From positions 1 through 64,000 of the forward strand of contig CANNFT010000017.1 in assembly GCA_947503895.1 (NCBI GenBank): a DNA stretch of 64,000 nt, read 5' to 3'. The notes under the pieces were generated by a model. It was not told where the DNA came from. It did not search any database and was given only the letters and a program-made list of their open reading frames with translations. The stretch comes from an uncultured Saccharospirillaceae bacterium. Lineage in GTDB: Bacteria > Pseudomonadota > Gammaproteobacteria > Pseudomonadales > Oceanobacteraceae. The position numbers and the translations under genes are program-made. Below, piece after piece: positions 17,816 to 27,714 of this stretch. The stretch's first letter is position 1. Every line of letters starts with the position of its first letter.

Positions 17816-19435
17816 CTATTGACACTGGCTCGCGTATATATCTTGAGCCCAATCGGCATAATCTATAAAAGGGTTTCGATTACCTTGTATGGCGTAAATT
17901 TTATTATTACGCGATACCTCAAATGCATCCACAGGGTCTGAATGATGCCAAGATAACAAGGTGCACAGCTTGCCAATATAGCCATTGCCAGAGGACGTCG
18001 CGCTGGTTCCCGTATTATGGGTAATTTGAAGATCGCCCACTCCGGTTAAATGGGTATCCGTGCCTTGGTATCGAACATCCATATAAAAAATCATACGTGC
18101 GACGTCGCCTTTTAAACTGTCCATGGGTTCAAAGCTATCTGTATCGTAATACGTGCCTGGCGCTTCTGTGATGCTGCGACTATTTGAATAATCAAAGTCT
18201 AGGTTCGCCCGAGTATTGTTAACAGACTCATCTGATGGACGAAGATGATGGAGGTCTGTATATGCGTCATCGCCTTCGCTCGGAAAGCCATGACTTTTAG
18301 GCCAAACATGTTCACGGTTCCAGTCGTTTTGATCTTTTTTAGCTTCTGCTCCACCGACCCTATACGCTTTATTTTGCGAACGCTGCGTATAAAATAATAT
18401 GACATTACTTGAATTATTCGGGTCTTGATCCGTCACGGCCAATGCATCCCAAACTTTCGAATAAGAAAGCGAGGTATGCTGATCTATGATGCCGTTCAAT
18501 GCATTTTTAAGTGCTTCGCCATACAGTCCACTCGCATTAGCATAGTAGATGTCAAAGTCTTCAAAATTTGACTGATTTCCACCTGACTCGGAACTTTCTG
18601 TATAGCTAACAGATAACCTAACATTGCTAAAATCATCATAGGCAACAATATCAATATAATACGGGGCCGCTGATACGGTTTCAAAATGACAAGATTCCGT
18701 ATTCCCGGTCAGGTAGGGTGCGCAGTCATGATTATTTTGTGTGGGCGCGTCGTCTTTTTTTACGTATAAGTCAGCGTCACCACTGCCTCCACTAATCGAA
18801 ACATTTAAATTCGAACCGACAACAGTATGCAATACATAACTGCGTGTTTCGCCTGCATGGGTAGACGCTAACGAAACGGTATCTCCATTAGATATGACGG
18901 TTAGACTGGGCTCTGTTCCTGTGCCGCAAGAGGAGGAAAAATGACCGGTATTTGGCCCACCAGTGGTATTTGAATTTGCCCAGTCACCGACGGTATCCGT
19001 GTCATTCTGACCATTTCTGACAAGGCTTGTATTGGTAGCAGAAATAGACCAGCCGCTGATTTTATTTTCCCATGCGACCATGTCGATCTCGACGCCGTTT
19101 TGCTTTAAATAGAGGTAATCACCTGAATTTCCGAGCGACAAGTTAAAATCTGAATAATCTGCATGAGTAGAGTAAAGGTTGTAAAAGGCAGACGCATCTT
19201 TTGCGATGGTAAGGTATTCATTCGGTGATAACTCACCACTTAATGCGTAGTTGCCACCATTATCGCTCAGGGTGTAATGAGATAAATCAACGGTGTCGCA
19301 CCCTGAGTTATACAATTCGACCCATTCCTCGGTGAGGTCATTATTAGGCGAGTCATACAGAACTTCACTGATGAGAACATTTGCTGAAGCCGTTAGGTGA
19401 AACATGGAAAGCGAGAGTAGTATTGTTTTTTTCAT
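17816..19435 (-). CDS. Secreted endonuclease I with lamin-tail and PPC domains
   Basis: An extracellular DNA/RNA nuclease of 539 residues. Residues 1-18 are a signal peptide. Residues about 19-140 form a lamin-tail-like domain (NVLISEVLYDSPN...EEWVELYN, LSDNGG). Residues about 180-280 form a PPC beta domain (GSGDADLYVKKDDAP, ESCHF). Residues about 295-535 are endonuclease I, with the catalytic NREHVWPKSHG near 370 and DLHHLRPSD following. The mix resembles extracellular nucleases such as ExeM. It probably serves phosphate and nucleoside scavenging from external DNA, feeding the purine pathway. The same PPC module occurs in the subtilase at 25.4 kb. Confidence 0.9.
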   Translation of the reverse strand: MKKTILLSLSMFHLTASANVLISEVLYDSPNNDLTEEWVELYNSGCDTVDLSHYTLSDNGGNYALSGELSPNEYLTIAKDASAFYNLYSTHADYSDFNLSLGNSGDYLYLKQNGVEIDMVAWENKISGWSISATNTSLVRNGQNDTDTVGDWANSNTTGGPNTGHFSSSCGTGTEPSLTVISNGDTVSLASTHAGETRSYVLHTVVGSNLNVSISGGSGDADLYVKKDDAPTQNNHDCAPYLTGNTESCHFETVSAAPYYIDIVAYDDFSNVRLSVSYTESSESGGNQSNFEDFDIYYANASGLYGEALKNALNGIIDQHTSLSYSKVWDALAVTDQDPNNSSNVILFYTQRSQNKAYRVGGAEAKKDQNDWNREHVWPKSHGFPSEGDDAYTDLHHLRPSDESVNNTRANLDFDYSNSRSITEAPGTYYDTDSFEPMDSLKGDVARMIFYMDVRYQGTDTHLTGVGDLQITHNTGTSATSSGNGYIGKLCTLLSWHHSDPVDAFEVSRNNKIYAIQGNRNPFIDYADWAQDIYASQCQ

Positions 19436-20103
19436 TTTATTATCCAGTACATAGAATCTTTTATCGTTTCATTATTTAACTGGGGTAGCATGCGCAAACG
19501 TTTTCTAGCTTCTTTTAACTGGCGCACAGACAACCGATCCAACACCGCTCAGGCAAATAAGGTCATACCCATCCTGACCTTCCAAATGGCGGAGTCTTTT
19601 TAAGCAACGGGTATATACTGAATTTATGAATAAATTAATACAGGCTCATGAATAAAATGATTAGCTGTAGAATAAAATGCGCATCAAAATTTAGATTCAA
19701 TCACAAATATCAGATACTCATGTCCTCAGATACCCAACTCGTACTTAAATCACTAATAGCTGACGAATAGATCAATTTTTTTAATCCCATCCATGCATAT
19801 GATTAATAGCGATCCTTCCGGTTAATTGCACCTTATTGTTATTGTCGTGCATTAAACTAGGGCGCATCCGTTCTACTTAACGTTATCTATTTTGGCGACA
19901 TAAGCGTATTGCTGGTCTTGAATACGACTGATCAATTATTTTAAACGTATTCATTATTCTCGATTAGCAATACGCATGCCTAGCAAATCATTAATAAAGA
20001 TTTACTCACCCAAATGTTCATGAAAATTCAATTCAAGTGCGCGGTACATAGCAGAATATTGTCACCCGGTACACATTATTCTGCGCGCATTCACCGACCC
20101 TAT
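19436..20103. other. AT-rich gene-free stretch
   Basis: About 670 bases with no open frame of note. It must contain the promoter of the nuclease gene and the end of the LpxR-like gene. No clear terminator, repeat or RNA is visible. Confidence 0.4.
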
Positions 20104-21618
20104 TCACAGACCCGACCGAGAAATACCCCACATCAGACCTAGTGAAACCGGAATACCAATCAACCCCGTAGCATCGGGCGTTGATATGGTGAGCCGCATC
20201 CAACTATGCTCTGCAAATGCCAATGCTTCGCCATCGGACTCTGTCGAGCGCGTATGATAGCTTCCATCAATTGAAAAACGGTTGACTTGAATTTTGAATC
20301 CAACGGCAGCACTGCCAATTAAAGGCTTGTGACCCGTGGTCATATCTTGCTGTTGATTGTCGTAACCTAACGGGCCTTGAAGCAGTCCGTTATAAGCGAC
20401 AAAGTGCCCATTTAGTTCGAAATAAAAGCGAAGCTCGTGGGCCGTGATGGAATGATTGGCCGTATAAATAAACGATTCACACTGCTCTAATTGCTTCACT
20501 AATTTAGGAATGACATTGCCATGATCGGTATTTGAATGAATCTGAGCAACCGTATTCTCCGGTAAATTGTCTTTAACGTCAGGTTGATCCAATTCACTCA
20601 ATTCAAGAAACTCAGTGAGTTTTTCAATTTGATCTTGATTCAGTAATGTTGCCGACGTCCCGGGTTGCTGTGGTTGTAAATTAATGGCTTTTTCACAAGC
20701 ATCGTAATTGAGTGAATTCACGTTAAACCCGGTACCGCCAAAGCCTAACGGAATTTCTAATCGCCCACCGACACCGAGACGCGTTAATATATTGCCCGCG
20801 TCTAATGTCAAATAGGTTCTCACCAAATCACCTTTTCCAAATGGTAGCCGCAACAAAGACAATGATCGTTCGTATTTTAATTGAAGCGTCGGTGCATTTT
20901 TGATTTGCGTATCCCACCCTTTTGGCAACTGGTCGCCTAAATTACGGTGTATATTATCTTGCGCAATGTCTGCAGCGGAGCAAGGGCCGACGCACCCAAT
21001 GGCCCATTCCAGCGTTTCATAGCCATGAACATTTGTTTGAGAGGTAGAGAATCCAATTTGTAACCACCCGGCGTAAGGACGTTCGAACCGCGATAGCTCA
21101 TCTCGCTGCCAACGAATATCCGACGGCGTATACATATGCTGAGACAGGAAATAGCCGGTATTGATTCTGTACGTCTTATTTAAAATGGTCTTCGGTGAAA
21201 GGCGATTATATTGATTACCTTTAAAGTTTTGACACTCGTTTAATTTAATCACGCCATCGGAATCATCGCATTGTAACGGTGTTAAATAGCCAAAATTATC
21301 CTGCCAAAATAAATCATCACTGTGCCGCTCATAATTGCCTCTCAAGCCATTTGTATAAAACCGATCTGAAATGGTACCCACCAGAAATGCGTCATTATCC
21401 CAATTGAAATAGAACTGAGCGCTATGCCGTGATTGTACTTGCTGCCATTTGTTCGACATGGGGATCGAAAACCCCGCATCAATACTGCGTGCGGACAAAG
21501 GTGCCAGTGCGAATAAAAGCAAGCAATTTACATAACGGGCATCGTGCAAAATGCGCTTCAATCCAGTCTGCCAGCGTTTAATAGACGCTATTTTCAATAG
21601 CTTCGGCGAAGCGTCCAT
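20104..21618 (-). CDS. LpxR-like outer-membrane lipid A deacylase with an insertion
   Basis: An outer-membrane barrel likely to remove the 3'-acyloxyacyl group of lipid A. After a hydrophobic signal region, the mature N-terminus has the LpxR signature FNWDNDAF followed by DRFYTNGLRG, which contains the family's Asn-Asp active-site pair. A RFERPYAGWL segment and many alternating beta strands follow, ending in GLMWGISRSGL. At about 504 residues it is longer than typical LpxR (about 300-330). Extra sequence around residues 310-390 (many Q, E, L) looks like a soluble insertion. Start chosen at the ATG (21618) with a GGTGA site; 21630 is possible. Confidence 0.8.
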   Translation of the reverse strand: MDASPKLLKIASIKRWQTGLKRILHDARYVNCLLLFALAPLSARSIDAGFSIPMSNKWQQVQSRHSAQFYFNWDNDAFLVGTISDRFYTNGLRGNYERHSDDLFWQDNFGYLTPLQCDDSDGVIKLNECQNFKGNQYNRLSPKTILNKTYRINTGYFLSQHMYTPSDIRWQRDELSRFERPYAGWLQIGFSTSQTNVHGYETLEWAIGCVGPCSAADIAQDNIHRNLGDQLPKGWDTQIKNAPTLQLKYERSLSLLRLPFGKGDLVRTYLTLDAGNILTRLGVGGRLEIPLGFGGTGFNVNSLNYDACEKAINLQPQQPGTSATLLNQDQIEKLTEFLELSELDQPDVKDNLPENTVAQIHSNTDHGNVIPKLVKQLEQCESFIYTANHSITAHELRFYFELNGHFVAYNGLLQGPLGYDNQQQDMTTGHKPLIGSAAVGFKIQVNRFSIDGSYHTRSTESDGEALAFAEHSWMRLTISTPDATGLIGIPVSLGLMWGISRSGL

Positions 21619-22045
21619 GCTAATCACCATTGATTCAATTAAAAATTATTGCTTAATTTTTTATGCGTTTTAGTCGTGCTTACTGCACACCACCCCAGTT
21701 TCAATGGCTACCGCTCTTTTCGCGCGATGCGCAAATTAAGCGACCATTGACTACCTAACGATTTGTCAGTAGCAACGTTTTACAATATTAAATTTCTGAC
21801 CAAGTAGTCTATTTTTTAAGGTGTTTGAGAACCTTCTAATATAAGAAAGCCTAGTGTAAAAATTGCACCAAGTTGTGCCTCATTTATTGTCATTTGCCCC
21901 TTTTTTGCGCCAATTTTTGGTTGCATTGATAATTTTTTCGCAGAATTTACAACATTTCTTGCCATTGTCTGTTCGGTCAGTATATTGCTCTGCTGACCTA
22001 GCGATCTTCGCTTGATGTTCACCGCCCATTTTCGAGGTTCATGTT
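21619..22045. other. Regulatory region upstream of the BMP-family protein
   Basis: About 430 bases without a convincing gene. A RutR-like half-palindrome (TGACCAAGTAGTCT) lies at 21796-21809, about 240 bases from the start codon. The rest is AT-rich. Confidence 0.4.
21796..21809. promoter_or_regulatory. Degenerate RutR-like site
   Basis: TGACCAAGTAGTCT keeps the left half of TGACCA-N2-TGGTCA and part of the right half. Its flanks (TTCTGACC..., ...CTATTT) resemble those of the site at 60863-60882. Weak when taken alone. Confidence 0.3.
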
Positions 22046-23137
22046 ATGGCGCACTCATTTTTCTCAAAATTTCGTCAGGCTGCTGTACTGACTGCTGCAC
22101 TCATTAGCGGAGCCAATGTGGCTCAAGCGGCTGATGATCCGATGAAAGTCGGCTTTGTCTACGTTGGCCCAGTGGGCGACCATGGCTGGACCTATCAGCA
22201 CGATCAAGGGCGTCTAGCCATTGAAAAGCGCTTCGGAGATAAAGTTAAAACCAGCTACGTGGAAAATGTTGCAGAAGGCGCGGATGCTGAACGTGTTATT
22301 TCTAAGATGGCCCGCTCTGGCCACGATTTGATTTTTACCACTTCATTTGGGTTTATGAACCCGACGCTTAAAGTCGCCAAGCAGTTTCCAAAAGTCGTGT
22401 TTGAGCATGCTACTGGCTACAAGATGAATAAAAACTTAGCGACTTACGTGGGTAAAACCTATGAAGGCCGTTATGTTTCAGGTTATGTTGCCGGAAAAAT
22501 GACCAAGACCAAAAAAGTCGGTTACATTGCTTCTTTCCCCATTCCTGAAGTTATCCGCGACATAAATGCGGTTAAACTTGCGATGAATACCATTGACCCA
22601 AGCATCGAACTAAAAATCGTTTGGGTGAGCACTTGGTATGATCCAGCAAAAGAAGCGGACGCGGCCAATTCATTGATTGACCAAGGTGTCGACGTGATTC
22701 TACAGCACACTGACTCACCTGCTGCACTGCAGGCAGCTGAGCGTCGCGGCGTTTATGCAATTGGTCAAGCTTCTGATATGTCACATTTCGCACCCAAAGC
22801 GCACTTGCTATCAGTAGTGGACGACTGGGAAACCCATTATGTGGACACCGTACAATCCGTTATGGACAAGAAGTGGAAGTCTCGCGATTACTGGGGTGGC
22901 TTTAAAGATAATATGATCGTCATTCCTGAATTCAGCAAAGTGATCCCTTCTGACGTTGTCACACGCGCTAATCAGTACATCGAAGACATTAAATCTGGTG
23001 CTTTCCACCCATTTACAGGCCCTATTTATGACCAAGCAGGCAATCTGAAAGTAAAAGAAGGCGAAGTGTTGCCGCATAAAGATATTGCTGGTATGAACTG
23101 GTATGTGAAAGGGATTGAAGGCAAAATCCCTAAATAA
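22046..23137 (+). CDS. BMP-family nucleoside/purine-binding periplasmic protein
   Basis: A 363-residue ABC-type solute-binding lipoprotein-like/BMP fold protein. Residues 1-29 are a signal peptide ending AQA-ADD without a lipobox Cys. The mature protein starts with the family pattern VGFVYVGPVGDHGWTYQHDQG, followed by TTSFGFMNPTLKVAKQFP, GYVAGKM and HTDSPAALQAAERRGVYAIGQASDM. Family members bind purine nucleosides or bases. No ABC permease or ATPase lies beside it, so the transporter partners must be elsewhere. The adenine deaminase gene follows after a terminator, which supports a purine ligand. Confidence 0.9.
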   Translation: MAHSFFSKFRQAAVLTAALISGANVAQAADDPMKVGFVYVGPVGDHGWTYQHDQGRLAIEKRFGDKVKTSYVENVAEGADAERVISKMARSGHDLIFTTSFGFMNPTLKVAKQFPKVVFEHATGYKMNKNLATYVGKTYEGRYVSGYVAGKMTKTKKVGYIASFPIPEVIRDINAVKLAMNTIDPSIELKIVWVSTWYDPAKEADAANSLIDQGVDVILQHTDSPAALQAAERRGVYAIGQASDMSHFAPKAHLLSVVDDWETHYVDTVQSVMDKKWKSRDYWGGFKDNMIVIPEFSKVIPSDVVTRANQYIEDIKSGAFHPFTGPIYDQAGNLKVKEGEVLPHKDIAGMNWYVKGIEGKIPK

Positions 23138-23224
23138 TTGACCCCTATTACCTTGGCAAAGCGTCGGATCTTCAACACCACTCATCTGGTTTGATCTCTA
23201 GACGCTTTTGCAAGCGATAGACCC

Positions 23225-23280
23225 AAAGAGCGACATTTTAAGCGGATTCCTTTCTCGCTTGATAAATGTGTCGCTCTTTT
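23225..23280 (+). terminator. Terminator of the BMP-family gene
   Basis: AAAGAGCGACA (23225-23235) pairs with TGTCGCTCTTT (23269-23279), with an inner AAGCG/CGCTT pair (23240-23244/23256-23260), followed by T. Confidence 0.8.
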
Positions 23281-23360
23281 GCATTTGCAGGACGCTGATT
23301 TCTTAATCAGTACTAGTAGTGGGCCCCTACTAAAATTTAAACGTATATTAAGGATTCCGT

Positions 23361-24365
23361 ATGACCACGGCTTCTCTCGAATTTTTGAACAAACTGCCGA
23401 AAGCTGAATTACACCTACACATAGAAGGCTCACTTGAGCCAGAATTGTTATTTGAATTAAGCAAGCGCAACCAGATTGATATTCCATTTAAATCGGTGGA
23501 AGAAGTCCGAGCGGCGTATAAGTTTCATAACCTACAATCGTTTTTAGATATTTACTACCAAGGTGCTTCTGTACTGATTCATGAACAAGATTTCTACGAT
23601 CTTACGATGGCGTATCTAAAACGTTGCCAAGAAGATCATGTGGTCCACACGGAGATTTTCTTTGATCCTCAGACGCATACTGAGCGCGGCATCGCGATGA
23701 AAACCGTGATAGAGGGAATTTCTCGCGCATTGAAAGATGCCGAACAAGAATGGGGAATCACGAGCCAGTTAATTCTATGTTTCTTACGCCATCTTTCAGA
23801 AGAAGCGGCGATTGAGACGTTAGAGCAAGCTAAACCCTACCTAGAATATATTAAAGGTGTCGGTTTAGATTCTTCTGAGCTAGGACACCCACCCAGCAAA
23901 TTTACAAATGTATTCAAGTCTGCAAAAGCATTGGGGTTAGAATTAGTTGCACACGCTGGGGAGGAAGGCCCTGCAGACTATATTTATGAAGCCTTAGATA
24001 TATTAAATGTGAGTCGAATCGACCATGGCGTACGCTGCATTGATGACGATAACTTGGTAGCGCGCTTAATTGAAGAGCAAATTCCATTGACAGTTTGCCC
24101 GCTGTCCAACACCGCGCTGTGCGTATACGACGACATGGCCAAACACCCAATACTATCTCTGCTAGAAAAAGGAGTCTGCGTCACAGTAAATGCTGACGAC
24201 CCTGCTTATTTTGGTGGCTATATGAATGAGAATTTCATGTCACTGGTGACTTCGCTAAATTTAACCGAAGCACAAGCAAAGAAATTGGCCATTAACAGTT
24301 TCAATGCCAGTTTTATCGATGACGCATTAAAACAGAAGTATATTGCATCAGTCGAAGCGCTATAA
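23361..24365 (+). CDS. Adenine deaminase (adenosine-deaminase superfamily, type II)
   Basis: It hydrolyses adenine to hypoxanthine and ammonia. The 334-residue protein has the amidohydrolase zinc ligands HLH (18-20) followed by EGS, HAGEEG, SRIDHGVR and NADDPAYFGG. The segments NLQSFLDIYYQGA, FFDPQTHTERG and GLDSSELGHPPSKF match the Pseudomonas-type enzyme shown to act on adenine instead of adenosine, so the adenine assignment is by family. It is monocistronic, with terminators on both sides, and fits with the purine permease and purine-binding protein in the window. Confidence 0.92.
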   Translation: MTTASLEFLNKLPKAELHLHIEGSLEPELLFELSKRNQIDIPFKSVEEVRAAYKFHNLQSFLDIYYQGASVLIHEQDFYDLTMAYLKRCQEDHVVHTEIFFDPQTHTERGIAMKTVIEGISRALKDAEQEWGITSQLILCFLRHLSEEAAIETLEQAKPYLEYIKGVGLDSSELGHPPSKFTNVFKSAKALGLELVAHAGEEGPADYIYEALDILNVSRIDHGVRCIDDDNLVARLIEEQIPLTVCPLSNTALCVYDDMAKHPILSLLEKGVCVTVNADDPAYFGGYMNENFMSLVTSLNLTEAQAKKLAINSFNASFIDDALKQKYIASVEAL

Positions 24366-24384
24366 CGATTCCTCAAATGTGCAT

Positions 24385-24420
24385 TCAAAGGTGATCTATC
24401 CAGTTCACCTTTGACTTTTT
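24385..24420 (+). terminator. Terminator of the adenine deaminase gene
   Basis: TCAAAGGTGA (24385-24394) pairs perfectly with TCACCTTTGA (24405-24414), followed by CTTTTT. Confidence 0.92.
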
Positions 24421-25097
24421 CTAAACCCTCTCCTGCCCATTGAAACCACAGTTATCAATACGGTTTTGAATCCGTACGATGCTTGTACTGTTTTCTTTAA
24501 CCATCGCCTTTATCTTTCAAGCCCGTTCATTGAGCGCCTAATTCAATTATTTTCATAAAATGCTGCATTTAAATCAGGCGAATATTTTTCAGCGCGCACA
24601 AATTTGATGCATGATTTTTTACAGTTTTCCCCACCTATCCTGCCAAATAAATGTATCGTGATTTGAATTGTCTAATTTATTACTCACCCATTTGTGTTAA
24701 ATGACTAACAGACATTGAAGGTTATCTTTTTACACTCTTCATTCATTATTACCTCATTCTTCAATTTTCATTCGATTTTTCCTGCTTATAACCGTTTTAA
24801 ATCTTTTTATGACTTAAAATATTTGATTCAAAATTTATTTTTATTCGTCCTGAATGCACATTATTTCCATTCGCCAATCACTTCATATTTAACGTCCGAA
24901 TTTCACAGAAGTTTGAACAAGCGATCGAATTCAAAAAATTCTGCTTGTTTCATTCAAGGGCAGCTCTAATGATTCACTTTAAACTCTGGCCGACAGGTCA
25001 TTCTAAATTCAAGGCGTGTTTTTGAAGGTCTAACGGGTTAAATCGAAAAAACACAACACCGAAATTAGGATGAACTTCAGGCCCCGTAGGGCAAAGG

Positions 25098-25174
25098 CTG
25101 TAGTACTTTATTACTGTGTCAGGCTTCTTGAAAAGGACTCGTCATTTCGCTGCGAATCCTTCCTGGCACTACAG
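25098..25174. repeat. Long imperfect inverted repeat
   Basis: Outer arms CTGTAGT (25098-25104) and ACTACAG (25168-25174) match exactly. Inner arms GTGTCAGG/CCTGGCAC and GGACTCG/CGAATCC match with one wobble each. The whole can fold into a stem of about 77 bases. It abuts the dispersed repeat at 25195 and may be part of the same MITE- or REP-like element. Confidence 0.55.
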
Positions 25175-25194
25175 CACTATAGCTTCTTGCACGA

Positions 25195-25257
25195 CTGCAT
25201 GGATGCAAGACGTAGAGCGAAGCAGGAAGCCAGAGCCGAGAGTCAAATTGAATGATT
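25195..25257. repeat. Dispersed repeat, copy A
   Basis: It begins with the short stem-forming CTGCATGGATGCAAG, then has CGAAGCAGGAAG, an AGAG/CCGA segment and a GTC-AAATT end. The same order and most bases recur at 29745-29805. It is probably a REP-like intergenic element. Confidence 0.6.
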
Positions 25258-25378
25258 AGCGCTGCCCTAAAGTGGTTCGAATCGTGCTACACGCATAGAA
25301 CAGGCGACAATGAGAATCGCCGTCATAAAAATAAAAGTGCTTACCACGCGCTCGCATATTGAATTAGGGAACGGAAGA

Positions 25379-27493
25379 ATGAAGTTATCCAAGCTCTATC
25401 AAGCAATGCTGTTACCCACCGTATTGTTCGTATCAACCCAACCGGTTTTCGCCGCCGACATGGCGCCGCAAACCAATCGCATGATTATTAAGTATGCTGC
25501 ACCCATGGCCATGACGAGTATGCGCAGCATGAGTATGAGCACAGCCTCTAGCATGAATGCCAGTAACTCAATGTCCACCACCGGTTTCACTTCGACGGGT
25601 GCCAACATTGTGGATCTAGGTGGCATGGTTTCCATTGAAGAAGCCGAAGCCATGGCTGCGGATATTCGCAATGAAGCAGGGGTGCTTTACGCAGAACCCG
25701 ATTACATCATGCACCATCACTCTGTTCCTGATGACAGTCGATACAACGAGCAATGGCATTACTTTGAAAGTGAGGGCGGACTGAATTTACCCGAGACTTG
25801 GGATATCACAACCGGCAACAGCAGTGTCGTAGTGGCTGTCATAGATTCTGGCGTGATGCCGCACGCTGATTTAGCAGCGAACTTATTACCCGGCTACGAC
25901 TTTATTTCAGATGCCAGCAATGCAAAAGATGGCGACGGTCGAGATGATGACGCCAGCGATGCAGGCGATGAAGCCATTGCAGGCGAATGTGGATTTGGCT
26001 CCCCCGAAAAGGACGAGTCCAGTAGCTGGCACGGTACACACGTCGCGGGCACCATTGCGGCCGCCAGTAACAATAGTGTCGGCGTAGCAGGCATTGCATG
26101 GCAAACCAAAATTTTACCGGTACGTGTTTTAGGAAAATGTGGTGGTTATACGTCTGATATTTCCGATGGAATCCGGTGGGCGGCCGGGTTAGCGGTCAAC
26201 GGTGTGCCAACCAATACCACACCCGCTAAAGTTTTAAATATGAGCTTAGGTGGACGCGGTAGTTGCAGTAATACCTATCAGCAAGCCATCAATGACGCAG
26301 TGGCTGCCGGTGCCAGCGTGGTCGTTTCTGCCGGTAACAGCAACACGGATGCAGCTAACTTCCAGCCTGCCAGTTGCGATAATGTCATCACCGTCGCTTC
26401 GAACAAGCGTGATGGCGGTCGTGCATATTATTCGAATTACGGAAACATTGTTGACGTCACAGCACCAGGCGGAGAAAAAGAAATTGACCCCGATACAGGC
26501 GCAGAATTGAGTGTGATTGACGCGGTACTATCTACTGTCGATGAAGGTCTAGACGCCCCCACTGGCGACGGATACGGATTTAAACAAGGCACCAGTATGG
26601 CGGCTCCGCATGTCAGCGGTGCGATCGCTTTAATGCTTGCCGTGAATGACAACCTGACACCTGCTGACGTGGAAGCGATACTCAAAGAAACGGCACGTAC
26701 ATTTCCGGTCGTGCCAGAACGTCAGTGTGCCACCAATCATTGTGGCGCGGGCATCGTAGACGCTAAGGCAGCCGTTGCAAAAGCTAAGAGTGTTATTTCG
26801 CCTAAACCGAACGAAAACAAACTGGTCAACGGTGAAGCAGTCACATTGAGTGGCGAGTTAAAAAGCTTTACTTACTATGAATTTGTCGTCCCTGCGGATG
26901 CCGAAAATCTTTCCTTCACCCTTAACAATGGAACCGGTGATGCAGACCTTTATGTAAAGTTTGGCGGTAAGCCCAGCACGACTGACTACGATTGCCGTTC
27001 TTGGAAAACGGGTAATGGTGAATCTTGTGCACCGACTTTCAAAGCAGGCACTTGGCATGTGCTGGTGCATGGTTACGATGCTTATGCATCCACGCAATTA
27101 CTGGCCAAATTTGACACCAACAGCTCAGAGCCCGAGCCAGAACCTGAACAAAGTGAATTCACCAATGATACTGTTACCGCCATTCCGGATAACACGAGCA
27201 GCGGTATAGATAGCACCATGACTGTCGCACGTAGTGGAAACGCAGGGGCTATTTCCGTCACTGTGGATATCACACACAGTTACCGCGGTGATGTTGCAAT
27301 ACGATTGACCGCACCAGACGGCACGTCGAAAACACTGAAAAACAAAAGCGGAAGCGACGGTGCCAACAACGTTCAAACCACATACGACGTCGATTTCGGT
27401 ACAGCCAACGCCGGTGGCCTTTGGACATTGAATGTGAGTGACAACTACAGTGCCGATACGGGACAATTAAACAGCTGGACGATGACATTCTAG
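25379..27493 (+). CDS. Secreted subtilisin-family serine protease with PPC and P domains
   Basis: An extracellular protease of about 704 residues from the ATG at 25379 (site GGAAG). A signal peptide (1-26) is followed by a Met/Ser-rich propeptide ending VLYAEPDYIM. The S8 catalytic domain holds Asp in VAVIDSG, His in HGTHVAGT and Ser in GTSMAAPH. Next come a PPC domain (GTGDADLYVKFGG, ESCAPTF), a Pro-Glu linker, and a C-terminal P/proprotein-convertase beta domain (YRGDVAIRLTAPDG... NSWTMTF). The propeptide is unusual: TSMRSMSMSTASSM is a low-complexity run in the middle of an I9-like prodomain. An I9-like small protein follows downstream. Confidence 0.93.
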   Translation: MKLSKLYQAMLLPTVLFVSTQPVFAADMAPQTNRMIIKYAAPMAMTSMRSMSMSTASSMNASNSMSTTGFTSTGANIVDLGGMVSIEEAEAMAADIRNEAGVLYAEPDYIMHHHSVPDDSRYNEQWHYFESEGGLNLPETWDITTGNSSVVVAVIDSGVMPHADLAANLLPGYDFISDASNAKDGDGRDDDASDAGDEAIAGECGFGSPEKDESSSWHGTHVAGTIAAASNNSVGVAGIAWQTKILPVRVLGKCGGYTSDISDGIRWAAGLAVNGVPTNTTPAKVLNMSLGGRGSCSNTYQQAINDAVAAGASVVVSAGNSNTDAANFQPASCDNVITVASNKRDGGRAYYSNYGNIVDVTAPGGEKEIDPDTGAELSVIDAVLSTVDEGLDAPTGDGYGFKQGTSMAAPHVSGAIALMLAVNDNLTPADVEAILKETARTFPVVPERQCATNHCGAGIVDAKAAVAKAKSVISPKPNENKLVNGEAVTLSGELKSFTYYEFVVPADAENLSFTLNNGTGDADLYVKFGGKPSTTDYDCRSWKTGNGESCAPTFKAGTWHVLVHGYDAYASTQLLAKFDTNSSEPEPEPEQSEFTNDTVTAIPDNTSSGIDSTMTVARSGNAGAISVTVDITHSYRGDVAIRLTAPDGTSKTLKNKSGSDGANNVQTTYDVDFGTANAGGLWTLNVSDNYSADTGQLNSWTMTF

Positions 27494-27714
27494 CTATTCA
27501 CATTTGCATTGTGATAGAAAACGAATCGTTATGAAAAATGTATAGGGCGTTTACGCGCCCTGTACTTCTTAAGGGTATCTCCATAAAACCATGTTAATGG
27601 ACGTGACAAACGAGTGTGAATCACACCAGAGATAATCAAATACATGTTGAATACACTTTGTGGCATCTTACCGATGGTCGATAAGACACCAATAATTTGG
27701 GATGAGGGTTCATC

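Larger units (their letters stand above)
24421..25378. other. Gene-free stretch with a hairpin-repeat element
   Basis: Nearly 1 kb without a convincing gene. The left half is strongly AT-rich; an 84-codon frame at 24715-24969 looks spurious (no ribosome site, odd composition). The right part contains the large imperfect hairpin (25098-25174) and one copy of a dispersed repeat (25195-25257). The rest is presumed promoter for the subtilase. Confidence 0.5.

Noticed and set aside
24715..24969. 84-codon plus-strand frame in the AT-rich gap
   Set aside because: Composition (F, I, S, N, K rich) follows local AT content; no ribosome site and no family features.
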